The notes: a model not told the origin generated them from the sequence alone. A stretch of 64,000 bases of DNA from Macquaria australasica (GCA_005408345.1 SEMN01000322.1:62001-126000), one strand, 5' to 3'. Counted from the first letter of the stretch, positions 1-13,172 are shown. Translations and numbers: made by a program.

Positions 1-311
1 CTCTTTCATCTCCACACACTTATGCAAATGGTCTTGCATGCATATTTAGAACATCTGAATGACAGAAATACACATAATCGCACTCACTCGTCACAACACA
101 GACTTAAATAAACGAAAACAGACAAACCTCTGACTCAAACACTCCTCCACCTCTGTCAGGCCCACTGCCTGTTTGTTGATCTCAGGTATGTATTTTGTTG
201 GTAATGTATTAATACAGGTATAATAGGTTCTTTTTTTTTTTTTACTCCTTCTGTGTGTCAGCATGTTTGACTGACAGCTGTGTGTGTCTGTGTGTGATGT
301 TTGCGTTTCAG

Positions 312-3300
312 GGTGCGCCGACCTCCACCTGCTGGACATGCTGAGTCCCATGGAGAGGAAGAGGCAGGGCTACATCCACGAGCTCATCGTCACCGAGGAG
401 AACTACGTCAACGATCTGCAGCTCGTCACAGAGGTAAACGCACAAATACAGTGTTCATAACTCACAGGATATAACGCACAACGTATTTACCGGTTAGGTG
501 GGCTGAAAAAAAAATGTAATTTTATACATGTCAGTTTACTGACACAGGATTCTCTAAATCTTTTCCACTATGCCTAGAATTAAACTGAGCAGGAAACAAT
601 ACTTTTTAAAATGATCCAGTTACATTCAGACACACCTCCCACAGGAAGATACCATCCTTACACAGTACAAGTAGTAAACAACTGATGTCCCATAGTGAGA
701 TCTGAAGTACTGATTTTCAAGTAAAGTATAAATGTGAAAAATGTAGTAATACCTGAGAATTAGTATTGGTGTAATTTGTAGTAACTTGTGTGTGTGTGTG
801 TGTGTGTGTGTGTTAGATCTTCCACAAACCTCTGTTGGAGTGCGAGCTGCTGACGGAGAAGGAGGTGGCCATGATCTTCGTCAACTGGAAGGAGCTCATC
901 ATGTGCAACATCAAACTGCTCAAGTAAAGAGAAACGCACTGGACACATACACACACACGGGCAAAACAGTAGATTTTGTTTTCTTACATCACATGAAGAC
1001 ATTTGCATTTGATACGCTTTGCAAACCACGAGTCAAAGCGTTGGCCGTCGGCGGCTCTCATTTGAATTTTAAAGATAACATTAGCCTGAACACAGCTTTG
1101 ACGGATGTCTGAAGCTGGAAAATGAACCTGTCCCTGAAACAGAATGGCGTACTATTTTTAAAGTTTACATAAAAGTCATTGAGGTTTGGCACTGACATGT
1201 GTCTGCTATCTTTGGAAACCATGGGATCTTTTTTTTTTTTAATCCATTTTCTGCTGCTTATCCGGGGCCAGACGTAGTCCAGACGTCCCTCTCCCCAGCA
1301 TCGATAAAATGTTTTCCAAACTTTAAAATAAAATTCTTTGGGTTTAAACAATATTTATATCAACATGTACGTAGATAAGAAGGTGTCTGTGCATTCAGCT
1401 CCATTAAATACGTTTATTATACTTGCGTTTTAACCACACTCAAGGTATATTTGTCTCAGGTGTTAGGCATAAAGTTAAATATACGTGCAAAAGTAGCAAT
1501 ACCACTTTGTAAAAATACTCAAAGTTCTGCATTCAAAATCTTACTTAAGTAAAAGTACATAAGTATTAGCGTCACAATATGAGTACCAAGAGTAAAAATA
1601 GTCATTATGCAGAATGGCCCATTTCAGAATAATGTGTATTATATAATTGGATTATAATTAGTGAGTTAGTAAATCATGTATAAGCATCACTAATGTTGCA
1701 GCTGGTAAACATGGGGCTAATTTCAACTACTTTATATACTGCTGGGTAGCTTAATCTATAATAATAGATCATCATTTATTAGTTGATTTATATTTTTTAT
1801 TAATAATTTGAATCTACAACTAAGTAACTAATGTTGTCAAATCCGTGTAGTGGAGTAAAAACTACAATATTGGCTTTCAAAATGTAGTGGAGTAGAAGTA
1901 TTAATACTCTAATAAAGTACCAGTACCTCAAAATTGTACTTAAGTACTTGAGTAAAATGTACCACTGCTGACATACAGTACCAGTCAAGTCAAGATTTTA
2001 CTGTGTGATATCTTTTACCTGTAATGACTCAGCAGACTGACCTCCTCCCCCGCAGGGCTCTGAGAGTGAGGAAGAAGATGTCAGGTGATCGGATGCCGGT
2101 GAAGATGATTGGTGACATCTTGACCAACCAGCTGCCTCACATGCAGCCATACATCAGGTTCTGTCTGCCGTCCTGTAAACCCCCGAGTCAGTCGATCTCT
2201 GTCTGTAAGACCGCCCCCGTTTGATTTAAATGTAAATGTTTTTTCTAACTCTGTGATCAGGTTCTGCTCGTGTCAGCTGAACGGAGCCACGCTGATTCAG
2301 CAGAAAACTGACGACAACCCTGAGATCAAAGACTTCCTGAAGGTATAAAACACACACACACACACACACACACACTTTATGCGTAGCCTGGCAGCATTTT
2401 ACTTTCTGATGGAGAAACAGATTTATTTTATTAGACAGATTTCACAGCAATTCCATTAGGAACTGAAGTCAATCTCTATAAGCAACATATTATAATCTAA
2501 TATGATTAAAACAGATCTATTAATCAAACATTCAGCTTTAAGTACCTGCAGCTTTATAACACTGTCAAATATTTAAACATTCTTGAACTCTAACTTTAGA
2601 CATTAGGAATTGGGTTAACCTCAGTCCAGCAGATCCCATTTTAACCACAAGTACAGTTTGTAAAATTGAACTGATTGATCAGTTTCTCTAAAGCTGTGTC
2701 TGTGTCTCTGTGTGTCAGAGGTTAGCCATGGATCCCAGGTGTAAGGGAATGCCTCTGTCCAGCTTCCTGCTCAAACCCATGCAGAGAGTCACGCGCTACC
2801 CGCTCATCATCAAGAACGTACGTACGACGCACAAACACATCTTTCCCGCTCACATTCAAGGGGATGTATTAAAGCCGCGTTTCCACCCGGAGCTTTTAGT
2901 CCCAGGATCTACTCTTCAAGGAACTAAAAGGTTCCTCAGATTAGGCAAATTAGTCCACCGACATATGAAAAAGCAATGGCTGTTTTTACATTTTCGAACC
3001 CAAATATACAACAACGATGACGCCATATAAAGCGACAGACAGGCAGCAGTGCGACGCTGCAACAACAGTAAGCATGGAGGAGCTCAGTAATGCTCAGTAA
3101 GGCCTGGACTTTGTTGGTGGTCCATCTGTTGTATTCTTTCTTCTGTGACTCCAGTGTGTCGAAGCACAATCAACAAGAAACTAACTGGTTTGCGGCTGCA
3201 GTTTTAAAAAAAAATGGTGGCTGAAATAAAATGCTTTGAGTACTCGACCAATCAGAAATGTTCAGCGCTGCAAGCCCCACCCCCAAAGTTCCTGTACTTT

Positions 3301-4322
3301 TGGAAAGTACTACACCCCGAGCAGGGACTTTTTGGGGGGCAAAATAATGTCCCCCGAACTTAATTTAGACCATGGTCCCTGCGCTGGAAACGTACTGAGC
3401 CCCTTCAAAGGTTCCTCGTCTCTGGGGGAAAGTTCCTGCGCTGGAAACGCAACCAAATCCTTCTCTCTTCATTTTCTGTTTATTGTTATCGATTACAGAT
3501 CTTAGAAAATACTCCAGAGTCACATCCAGACCACAGCCATCTGAAAGCGGCTCTGGAAAAAGCAGAGGAGCTGTGCTCACAGGTGAACACACACACAATC
3601 TTTGAGCATTTCCAACTTAAACTTAAGTTAATGGCAGTTTACAGCCATTCGATTTCCCTCTTTGTTTCTCTTCCTATGTTAACTGATATTTAGGAAAATC
3701 CCTAGAAAACAAAACTTGTTAGATTCTTAGGTCCTTACTGCTAGTGGGGCACAATATCTATTATTTTATATTTTAAAGGAAATGTGTTGGTTTATCTATA
3801 GTAGGGAGAGCGTTTTAGTACGTCTCAGATTTGGTTTTCGGGTTCAGCTGTCAGCTTTCATCAATCCAGACTGTGCTTTGTACTGAGCATGTTAACATGC
3901 TAATGATAGCACGTGATTTCTATTTCCCAGCTCTTATATGTAGTTGTAGACAGTGTAATATTATTACTTTAATACTGCATGAGCAAGTACATCAACTGTT
4001 TATAGTGTTAGATTAGCTTCCTCTTCAGCTCCTGTTTTTATCATTTTAATCTTTTAACTGTCTTCAGTGTCAACAAACTGCAGACTTGAATGTTTATTTA
4101 AATTAGGTTTTATTTCAGCACTCACTGCTACGTAAGACTTTTCATTATTTTTTCCAAACTAATTCAGTCATTGGTTCATATTCTGCTCGACGGCCTGAAC
4201 ATCTTCATGTTGCTTCTTGTTCCAGAAATGTGGTTACATTTTCTTTTAGTAGTTCTGTGTATTTTGCCTAGTTGTTAGGTCTTTGTGTGGGAGTTAGCTT
4301 CCTACCTCTCCTGCACCAGCTC

Positions 4323-4407
<85 letters not shown>

Positions 4408-4408
4408 T

Positions 4409-4440
<32 letters not shown>

Positions 4441-7400
4441 TTAGGTGAATGAGGGCGTCAGGGAGAAGGAGAACTCGGATCGTCTGGAGTGGATTCAGGC
4501 TCACGTCCAGTGTGAAGGCCTGTCTGAGGTAAGTGAAACACACTACACACCAGCTACACACTAAAAACATTGATATTAACCACACACAAACACCTGCAGA
4601 GTGAATAATTGATCACTTTTTAAGTCTAATCTGATGAGAAAAGCACTGCAGCACATCTACGTAAGTCCTGCTGACCTCATCCGACCATTTCAACATCATA
4701 AAACATGAAATATCCAGATAACCTGCAGGTTCTTCAGCTAAGGAGGAAAATATGATATATTTTTGTTTATATTTAACCTTAATTTATACATGTATAAGTA
4801 TATATGCTCTTATACTCATGTTCTTAACGCCCAGTTTAATAGAACAACAGCAACAAAACAACAAGAACAGTCAATTATTAATTCATCATATTAGTAATTA
4901 AAATAATCAATTTAAAGATGTCTCTTTGGACTATTAATGATTTGACATGTTATAGACTAAACTATCCATTTGTCAGTAGAATAAAAGCATCACCTTTCCC
5001 TCTCCGTCCCTCAGCAACTGGTGTTTAACTCCGTCACCAACTGTCTGGGTCCCAGGAAGTTCCTCCACAGCGGGAAGCTGTTCAAAGCCAAGAGCAGCAA
5101 GGAGCTCTACGGCTTCCTGTTCAATGACTTCCTGCTGCTGACGCAGGTGAGCCTGCCGTTCCTCCACCTGTGTGTGTTGACTGTGTGTGTGTGTGTGTGT
5201 GTTTCTTCTGCAGCGTCCAAGCTTCACTCAGAGTTGTTTCCTGTTTCTAAATCCATCTTTTCTCACAGGTGACCAAACCTCTGGGCTCGTCGGGCTCGGA
5301 CAAAGTCTTCTCCTCGAAAACACACCTGCAGTACCGCATGTACAAGACGGTGAGACGACGCACACACTGATACACACATGTACAGTCATACCCACACTCT
5401 GCTGATTCACTAGGGTCATGGACAGATCCTTAAATCCTAAAGTTCATTTGTTAATTTCAGGAACTTGCACAATGTTAAAATGTATTTGACATGTATTAGA
5501 AGAGAGATGCTGCAGTTCAGATCAGAATCAGCTTTATTGGCCAACTATGTGACCACGTACAAGTAATTTGACTGTTTTTCGTTGCTCTCTGTGTTACACA
5601 GTTCCAAGAAAGATTCAGGAAGATAGAAAAGAACAAGGACAACAAAGATAGTTAAACATAAACATTTAACTATAATATACATACAAGCAGGTGGAAAAAA
5701 ATAGATGCATATATAAGTATATATAAAAAGTAACAATGAACCAGAACAGATTTAAGCATAACGCTGCCTGATAGTAAATTTCTCTTTAATCCGTCTTAAT
5801 TTGCATGTTTTCTTTCAAAGCTTGCAATGACACCGTTCAATCAGACAGGGTTCCCACGGTCATGAAAAGAAAAACTGTTGAATTATCTACTGAAACAGAA
5901 TGTTTTGGAAAAGTTTTGAATATACAGTGTTTTGGCTATTGTTTAAAATATGTTCATAAAATCCCAAAACATGTCAAACGTTAGGTGAAATACGTTCCTC
6001 GTATTACTAATTTAAAATCTGGTGCTGCGCTGTGTGACCGTTGAAACGTCATGAGTATCACTTGACACACATTGGCGTGCAGCTAGTTGGCGGCGGGAAT
6101 GTCTGAAGTTAGCAAGCACTAGCAGCTTGCTTATCCGCAAATGCCTGGGAAGTGCGAACGACAAATATGATACCTGGCTCAAGAGAGAGGCAGACCCCAG
6201 CCTGCCACATATGATCGCTATACAGGCCTACCTATTTTAAACTACTTAAAGTCGTGGAAATGAGGTCAAATATTATTGAAAAGTTATGGAAAAGTTTTGA
6301 AACTTCATTGGTAAAAATGTGTGGGAACCTTGATCAGAACAACATATTGTCATAATTGTCTGGTTGTGTTAAAACGCTGAAAACTTCTTACATTTGGCTT
6401 TCAAAAACCTGCAGATATTGTAGCTGGGCGAGGCACTGCGTTTGACTAACTCGTAATAACAGAGCTTCCTTGTCCCTTTCAGCCGATCTTCCTCAATGAA
6501 GTGTTAGTGAAGCTGCCGACGGACCCGTCAGGAGATGAGCCTCTGTTCCACATCTCTCACATAGACCGAGTTTACACGCTCAGAGCTGAGAGTATCAATG
6601 AAAGGTAACATGGATCGACACGTGCAGCACGTCAGACCGAAGCTGAAACACAGACCTGTCTTGTTTCTTAGTTTGGGCCATTTGTGATGAATTGTTACTC
6701 TAAAAAGCTTGTGTTTTGTGTGTGTGTGTTTATGCAGGACGGCGTGGGTTCAGAAAATTAAGGCAGCTTCAGAACTCTTCATTGAGACGGAGAAGAAGAA
6801 GAGAGAGAAGGCGTATCTAGGTGTCTCTCCTTTTCTGTCTAAAGGCAACAGAATAAATGTTTAAATAGTCAAACTGATCGAACTTAATGATCCTCAGTAA
6901 CTAATAAAACTAACTTGTCTGTGTCTCTTTGCCTCAGTGCGTTCTCAGAGGGCTACAGGTATTGGTAGACTGATGGTCAACATTGTGGAGGGAATCGAGC
7001 TCAAACCCTGTCGCTCCCATGGTACGTACACACTCCTACTGACATCTGAAAAAGAAAAAAGCTTGGCTCTTCATTGACTTATGTACAGTCTCTATCTTTA
7101 CTAAAAAAAAAAAAACATTAAATGTTTTCAAAGTTTTCATTTTTTTCCTGCTAAACTAAAAATGTTAGAATCTCTCTTTAAAACCCTTTACCTCGCTTTT
7201 GGTCAGTGACGCCTGTTCATTGTAATGTTGAACGCTAATTTTTGGGGCTGTCGGTCCAAAGCAAGATTAAGAAAGTATTGGGGATAGATATGCCTTTAAA
7301 TCCACATCATTTTGTACTGAGATTAGACTCCAATTATGAACTTACGTCCATTTTGCCTTTGGAAAGACTATCACACGTGTTAAGAGGAGTTTGTAAGCAT

Positions 7401-9035
7401 TAGCAACATACCTGAAAGAGGAATGACTTTTGGATATCTGACTTAGTATGCCTACATGTGCAGCAAGCATTTTGTCACTGGTAGCCTGAGTGTCAGGATC
7501 CCACAGTGTTCCCATTCTTCCTGCTGATGCCTCACGTCTGGATCCACTTTTGTCTTAAAGGTTCAGTTTTTGGGTTCAGCAGCTTATAAAAACTGAGTTC
7601 TGGGTTCTTCACCCTGTTGGTAGTGCATCCCACCACACAGCAGCTTTTAGGCAGGTTTCTGTTGTTTGCTAGCAGACCGAAGTGACAAGGAGGCACCTTC
7701 ACACAATACAAAGTCAGTGGAGAGCGATGAAGTGTTTTCCCCTCCGGTGTGGGCGGGACTTAATTGCGCTCCGTCTCTTTTGCTCCCTTTTTTTTTTTGT
7801 TTGTTTGTTTATGTGTTTGTGTTTGTTCTTGTTCTGTGGTTTTCATTATATTTCATTTGGTTTGTATTGTATCATTTTATTTCTGTTGAAAATATTTAAA
7901 AATATACTGAAAATGAAGAATGCTAGTCATGTTTTCTCATCTATCATAAATATGAATACAGCATGGTTTGACCCATAGTGTGACATAGATTCTGTTGAGG
8001 AAAAAAAAAGGGACAATTAAACATAATTGGGTCCAAGCGAAATGGTCTAACTTTCCTAGTGTCTGTCTGTCTGTTGTTTCCTGTCCTTCAGAGAACAGGG
8101 GTTATATAAGCAGTGTCATCGTCAGTAGATAAATACCTGTTGTGTCTGTACTTCCAGGAAAAAGTAACCCATACTGTGAGGTGACCATGGGTTCACAGTG
8201 CCATATCACAAAAACATTACAGGTAGGACTGTGGTTACCACGTTTATGTGTTTTATTTAGCCTTGTTTGGGGCTTATTATTGTTTCTCTTCCATCACTTA
8301 CTCTGAGATCCACCTTTAGAGACTAATAAGAGAATAAATGGTGGATGACTGTTCTCTTTATGGTTTGAGTCAAGGCTGCTGCTGTGGCCAGTAACATTAA
8401 GCCATTTGCCAGCATTCTAATTTTGACATTTTATTTTTTAAAGTTTTAAGTTAGATAGGTGTTAAAAGCAAATCAAGAGATGGTCTAAGTCTCTGAGGAG
8501 AACCTAGTTTGTGCCGTGGGTCTAATTTCACAATTAAAACTATAAAAAATATATTGATTGACAGTCCAGTTCAACTTTCAACTGTTTGTCTATTATAATT
8601 TGTATAAATGTGAATTAGATCATTCATTTTGCTGCTTTTCCCTCCCTGTTCTGTCTTTGTAGGATACATTGAATCCAAAGTGGAACTCAAATTGTCAGTT
8701 TTTTATAAAGGACCTGGAACAGGACGTCCTCTGTGTCACTGTGTTTGAACGAGACCAGTTCTCACCTGACGGTCTGTAGTAATCACATTCAGGTTACCTG
8801 TTCTCCAGTAGAGATAAATGGTTTTATTGTACATTTCCGTCACACTCTCTCTTTTTGACTTTCTCCCACCCCCCACACCCCCTCAGACTTCCTGGGCAGG
8901 ACAGAGATCCGGTTGGCTGAAATAAAGAAGGACCAGGGCTCTAAAGGACCAATCACAAAGCGGTTGCTGCTCCACGAGGTTCCCACAGGAGAGATCGTGG
9001 TCAGGCTGGACCTCCAGCTGTTCGAAGAACCCTAA
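312..9035 (+). CDS. itsn1: Intersectin 1, C-terminal DH-PH-C2 part (5' end outside window)
   Basis: Scaffold protein of clathrin endocytosis whose long form is a Cdc42 guanine-nucleotide exchange factor. Fifteen exons splice in frame (about 501 codons): 312-433, 817-923, 2056-2157, 2261-2342, 2719-2817, 3499-3582, 4445-4528, 5015-5146, 5269-5349, 6483-6604, 6738-6820, 6938-7021, 8158-8222, 8663-8771, 8887-9035 (TAA 9033-9035). The first exon enters in phase 1 and begins the DH domain ([18 protein letters not shown]). DH continues to about 4528 ([20 protein letters not shown]), PH covers about 5015-6820 ([14 protein letters not shown]), and C2 covers 6938-9035 ([26 protein letters not shown], ending LQLFEEP). 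The ending and C2 residues fit ITSN1 better than ITSN2. SH3 and EH domains must lie upstream. The donors at 2158 (GTTCTG) and 8772 (GTCTGT) are weak but required by the reading frame. No break or missing key residue is seen. Confidence 0.96.
787..813 (+). repeat. (TG)n tract at the itsn1 splice acceptor
   Basis: A TG dinucleotide run sits in the place of the polypyrimidine tract directly before the acceptor TTAG at 813-816, which is used by the exon starting at 817. Confidence 0.85.
1236..1300 (+). repeat. Fragment of a dispersed teleost repeat
   Basis: The words TCTGCTGCTTATCCGGGG and CCCTCTCCCCAGC are typical of a very common fish interspersed repeat. Only about 65 bp are recognisable, inside an itsn1 intron. 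The family assignment is from memory of its wording. Confidence 0.4.
1437..1975 (-). repeat. 'AGTAAAAGTA' interspersed repeat, copy in itsn1 intron
   Basis: The stretch is rich in ACTTAAGTAAAAGTAC-type words and ends with CTTGAGTAAAATGTACCACTGC. It shares order and wording with the segments at 12484-13172, 14150-14360, 14692-15245, 22280-22790, 43885-44830 and 59003-59158, so one dispersed family is present at least seven times in this window. It has no coding capacity. It looks like a long non-autonomous DNA element common in percomorph fish. Confidence 0.75.
2348..2374 (+). repeat. (CA)n microsatellite
   Basis: A CA dinucleotide run lies just downstream of the donor of the itsn1 exon 2261-2342. 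Confidence 0.85.
2874..3453. mobile_element. MITE-like element in itsn1 intron
   Basis: The left end reads GCGTTTCCACCCGGAGCTTT. The right end, read on the other strand, starts GCGTTTCCAGCGCAGGAAC. The roughly 580-bp segment between has no coding capacity and holds further copies of the GCGCTGGAAACG word near its right end. Inverted, imperfect termini suggest a non-autonomous DNA transposon. No clear target duplication was found. Confidence 0.6.
4326..4440 (+). repeat. Long (TG)n microsatellite abutting a splice acceptor
   Basis: About 115 bp of nearly pure TG, with two TCTG interruptions near 4406-4418, run straight into the acceptor TTAG at 4441-4444 of the itsn1 exon 4445-4528. There is no normal pyrimidine tract, so the TG run must serve in its place. 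Confidence 0.95.
5521..5760 (-). repeat. Dispersed repeat with GCTTTATTGGCC end, copy 1
   Basis: AGAATCAGCTTTATTGGCCA opens a segment that is nearly repeated at 38183-38500, with the same following words (TATGTG, GTACA, TTGACT, TTGCTCTC, TGTTACACA, GGAAGATAGAAA). Read on the minus strand it ends like a retroposon 3' tail. It lies in an itsn1 intron. Confidence 0.7.
5846..6332. mobile_element. MITE, CAGGGTTCCCAC family
   Basis: The left end is CAGGGTTCCCAC and the right end GTGGGAACCTTG is its near-perfect inverted match. The flanks share ATCAGA on both sides (5840-5845 and 6333-6338), as expected for a target-site duplication. The 487-bp element has no ORF. A relative with CAGGGTTCGTAC ends lies at 44134-44427. 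Confidence 0.75.
7022..8157 (+). other. itsn1: itsn1 intron without visible features
   Basis: This 1.1-kb intron separates the two halves of the C2 domain. It holds poly-A and poly-T runs and a T-rich low-complexity stretch at about 7787-7880. I see no gene, repeat termini or structured RNA in it. Confidence 0.6.
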
Positions 9036-12000
9036 AACCTGGACAGGACTTGGTGGACTGGATTGGACTGAAAAGGAACTAAGAGATATGATTTAGACTC
9101 GAGAGTTGGGCTGGATTAGATTGGACTGGTCTGGATTCTCTTAGTTGGGTCTGGTTCCATTTCTTGGTGTTTACAGGCTGTTTAAGGAGGGCGGTACAGG
9201 AGGAGCAAAATATCAGTTTACGCCATTTTCTTATTAAATTAAATTTAAAAAAACAAAAATGTTAGTGAATTAGGAACAGCCAGACTGAGTTGCCATCTGG
9301 GCAAAGTGACCCCCAGACCTCTAGGGACCCCAAAAGTCCTAGATCCACTGTCGGTTGCTTTTTGGTAATTTGATTAGTGTGGAAATTTGCACCAGTGTTA
9401 TACAGTATAAACTAGGTCCTGCATTATTACACCATCTTGTGGGCGTCTTTTGAGTCAAATTTGAGTTGCAACCCTTTATTTGCTAAAACATTACAACTGC
9501 TACGTTTGATTATTTGAGTGGACTGACATTGTGAAAATCTTAGTCGTCTGATTTGCAAAGTATTAGGAGTTCTATTGCATGTACATGCTAGTCAGTCATT
9601 TAAAGCAATGAAAGGCAGACAGCAGGGGGCCGTGTGACACATTTTCCACCTTACAAACGGTTTTAACCAGTCAGCACACAGTAAAACGTTTTGAGCGTTT
9701 TTAGTTGTTCTGCACCAGTAAACTGTAGTTCAGTGTAAACGGTCTCAGACTACATATCAGTTTTATATGATTAATATTCAACTTAAAACCGGATGTGTGC
9801 AGGTTCTGATAAATCACCGGATCCCCTAAAATATTCCAGGCAAAAAAATGTCTTACATACATCTTTTACATCTTAAAGTTTGTTTTACTGGTCTTAAAAA
9901 TGCAGATCTGAACTGTGATGGGAGATTTTAAAGGTGAAGAAACCCTTTAACAAGCAGTTCTTCAAGTGGACTATCTCAGCATGAATGATGTACCACCAAG
10001 GAATGAAAATCCAAGGCCTGTTTCTATTCCAGTCCAGTCCTGTCCTCCTTCAGTGTGGTCCAGTTCGGTATTTAGTCCACTCTGGTTCAGTTTAATCCAG
10101 TCCAGTCCTCTTGGGGATCAGCCGGGTCTTTACTGTTTTCTCTTCCTCTGCGTCACCAGACAGTCTCACGGACACTCCAGTGACAATCCCAGCCCTCCTC
10201 CTTAGTCCCAACAAACCCAAACCCCTGTGTGTGCGTGTGTGTGTGTGTGAGAGAGAGAGAGAGCGAGAGACCGACGGCCGGTGTGAATGACCATATGTGT
10301 GTGTGTGTGTGTGTGTGTGTTGAGGTGGACAGGCTAATTAAAGGTACGGTTCAGTGTACATTTTATTTTATTTTTTACGTCTAAGTCTTACAACTCTCTC
10401 TGAGTCTTAAGATCAACTCTTCGGGCTTTCAGCTGTGAGGTACTTTCATTTAAAGGGACCTTGCCATTTTGAATTTTTGGTTTTGTTTTGACCTTCACTG
10501 AACACTTGCCACATTTTCTCAGAAAGTGCTAAATATGTACAGGTTTAATGAGAAATGCTAATGAGCTGAAAATGTAGAAAGAATTTACCCCAATATATGA
10601 CAAGTGTCCAGTGTAAATAAACATGGCAAGACGTCACTTTCACATGTATCAATTGTAATAATGCTGATGATAATATGGCTGAAACGGGCACCCAGGGAAC
10701 AGGTGTGACAGCTTATTTAAATTGAGGTACTGTAAAGAAGAATGTCTTAACTTTTTGTGTTATTTTCTTTTTATGCTGGACGCACACGGGGGTCATAGTT
10801 TTAGGTGATTTTTATCACACATCTAACCTCTGTTGTTATGTTGCTGCTGTGTGGAGCCGTCGCAGTGGCCGTCACTATGCAGGGGAGGAAAACCCTGAAA
10901 GAATCAGGGGGCCCAGAGCTGGACAGGGGCCCCTCGAACATGCTACGTACTGCAGAAATGTATATAGGAACAGCCTTTTAGATCATTTCCACACTCTGAC
11001 CATGAGGAAGCGCAGCGCAGAAATTATGTTACCGTGCATCGGCACTCCCAGCACTTTTAAAACACTCGCAAACTGTCACTGATATTAGAGCAGAGCAGGA
11101 CACGACTCGACTGATGTCGCACAGTGGCCATGTTGAATAGTCAGAGTAGGAAATTTGATAAAAACAAACATTTAAAAGTCTTACAATCCCACAAAAGACC
11201 AAAACTAACAATGTGTTAGTCCGTCTCTCAATACTTTCCAACTTCTCTTTGTGGCAACCACAAGCCCATTGGTTCCTACTGAAGAGATAAATCTTTAAAA
11301 AATGGCTCACGTATATATAGTTTCTTTCTTTTTAATGGCTCAGTAATTTTCTAATTAAACCTGGGCACTGTAATTTTGAGCAAACATTACTCAAACAGGA
11401 AGAAATAGTACATTTGTTGGGGACTACTTTCAGCGGTGGATTAATCCACATTTGGTGCTGGAGTGTGGGGCAGCAGGACGGTGTAGGCCTATGTGGTGTT
11501 GGTTTTGGTCTTTTTGTGGGATTTGTTGACAATAAGAAAATCTAGAATATCATCCACCTTATCCTTTAGAGCTACTTTATACTTCACCACATAAAACGTC
11601 AGATGGAAATAACAGTTGTCATATGAAACTAGCAATTTTGAGAACATTGGCAAATGAAAGCTTGTTGTGATGAACGCTGACGTTGTTTTCTTGTTCTTTA
11701 ACATAACTTGACATCACTTTTTGTTTTCAAGTTCATTGTCACAAATTTAAACACTTAATTTTGAAGCATATTATTTACTCGATTTCCTTTGTGGAAAACA
11801 CAAACTCAGGAGTTACTTTGAAGGCAGCACTGATTATTATTATTGTTCCAACCTGAGTATTCAAAATGGCCACCGCATTAGCCAGTTGGACAGAAAACGT
11901 TGCCAGGTCGCTCGCTCTGCAGAGTTGTAGATATGTTAGTTAGCTAGCCACTTGGCCAGTTAGTAGTTAGTTAGTCATTTTAATTTAATGCCACGGTTAC

Positions 12001-12140
12001 TGAATTACCACTGAGACAACCAATAGTTACCTTAGTGACCAGCCACTGTCCAATCAGAAGTCAGCGAGGCTCAGCCAGTTGCAGCAGCTTGACTGTGGAG
12101 GAAGGTGTGAACGAATGTCTGCGTCTCCCCAGACTGAAGC

Positions 12141-12174
<34 letters not shown>

Positions 12175-12425
12175 GAATTTGTCTTACATCCCTGTACTGT
12201 TCTCCAGTATCCCCTCCTCTCCACACTGTACTGGATCTAACCTAATCCGGTTTGAACCCGTTCTTACTGTCTACCTTCCAGGTTGTGTATAATACTACTG
12301 CTATCTGAGAGTTAATATATGAGCGCTACGGGGGCGATAGAGGCGGCCTGCTGTTAATTATCACTGTAGAAGATGATGTACGTTGTTGTCTTTCAATGTT
12401 CAGAATAAACTTCAGTTGGACCAAG
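9036..12425 (+). other. itsn1: Probable itsn1 3' untranslated region
   Basis: There is no credible ORF after the itsn1 stop. AATAAA signals lie at 10616-10621 and 12404-12409, so the UTR could be 1.6 or 3.4 kb long. The stretch holds GT tracts at about 10229-10249 and 10297-10320 and a run of GAT triplets at about 12140-12170. Short ORFs here, such as one through the GAT run that reads poly-Met, are noise. The 3' limit is inferred from the poly(A) signals only. Confidence 0.55.
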
Positions 12426-12483
12426 ACTGCAGCTGTCTGTGTTGTTGGTTTCTTTTGGCAAATAATCTGGCCTTCTCGTGCCG

Positions 12484-13172
12484 CTTTATACTTCTACACT
12501 ACAGTTCAGAGGGAAATATTGTACTTTTTACTCCACTAAAGTTATCTGAGAGCTATAGTTACTAGTTATTTTAAAAATTCACAATTTTTGCACGTAAAAC
12601 TTATGAAAATGTACAGTTGAAACAATTAGTCGATTAACAATAAATTAATTGGCAACTATTTGCTAATCATTAGTCATTTTTAATGGTTCCAGCTTCTCAA
12701 ATGGGAAGATTTGCTGCTTTTCCTTTTAACTATTTTATTTTTAATAATTTTGTACTATTGGTTGGACAAAACAAGCATAGTGAAGGTGTCACTTTGGATA
12801 ATTATGACAGCATTTCTTACTATTTTTTGAAAATTTGCAAACCAAACAATCAATCGATTAATGGAGAAAATAATCATTAGTTGTTAGTCCGATACAAAAT
12901 GGTTAAAAATGAGCTCAACCTCAACCAAATCCAACAGTAACATCCTGCTTTTATGTTAATGCATGAGTAATAATAATCTAAATATATAGTATAATATATA
13001 ATAGTACAACAGTCACAGGGGACTTAATACTTTGAGTACATTTTCCTGATTATACTCACATACTTTTACTTATGCAACATTTTCAATGCAGTACATATAA
13101 TGGAGTGTTTTTACAGTGTGGTAGAAGTACTTTTACTTAAGTAAAGGATCTGAATACTTCCTCCATCACTGA
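12484..13172 (+). repeat. 'AGTAAAAGTA' repeat with a nested repeat inside
   Basis: The start (12484-12560, TTTACTCCACTAAAGTTATC) and end (13004-13172, ACTTTTACTTAAGTAAAGG) match the two halves of the family. Between them, about 12603-12890 carries a different dispersed repeat with CAATTAGTCGATTAA and CAATCGATTAATGGAG words, which also occurs at 54791-55120. The arrangement reads as a later insertion. Confidence 0.6.

Noticed and set aside
5214..5268. Alternative acceptor (TTCTTCTGCAG) before the itsn1 exon 5269-5349
   Set aside because: Using it would add 55 nt, which breaks the frame inside the conserved PH domain.
12035..12292. 85-aa ORF with a poly-Met run
   Set aside because: Created by the GAT microsatellite; there is no other sign of coding.
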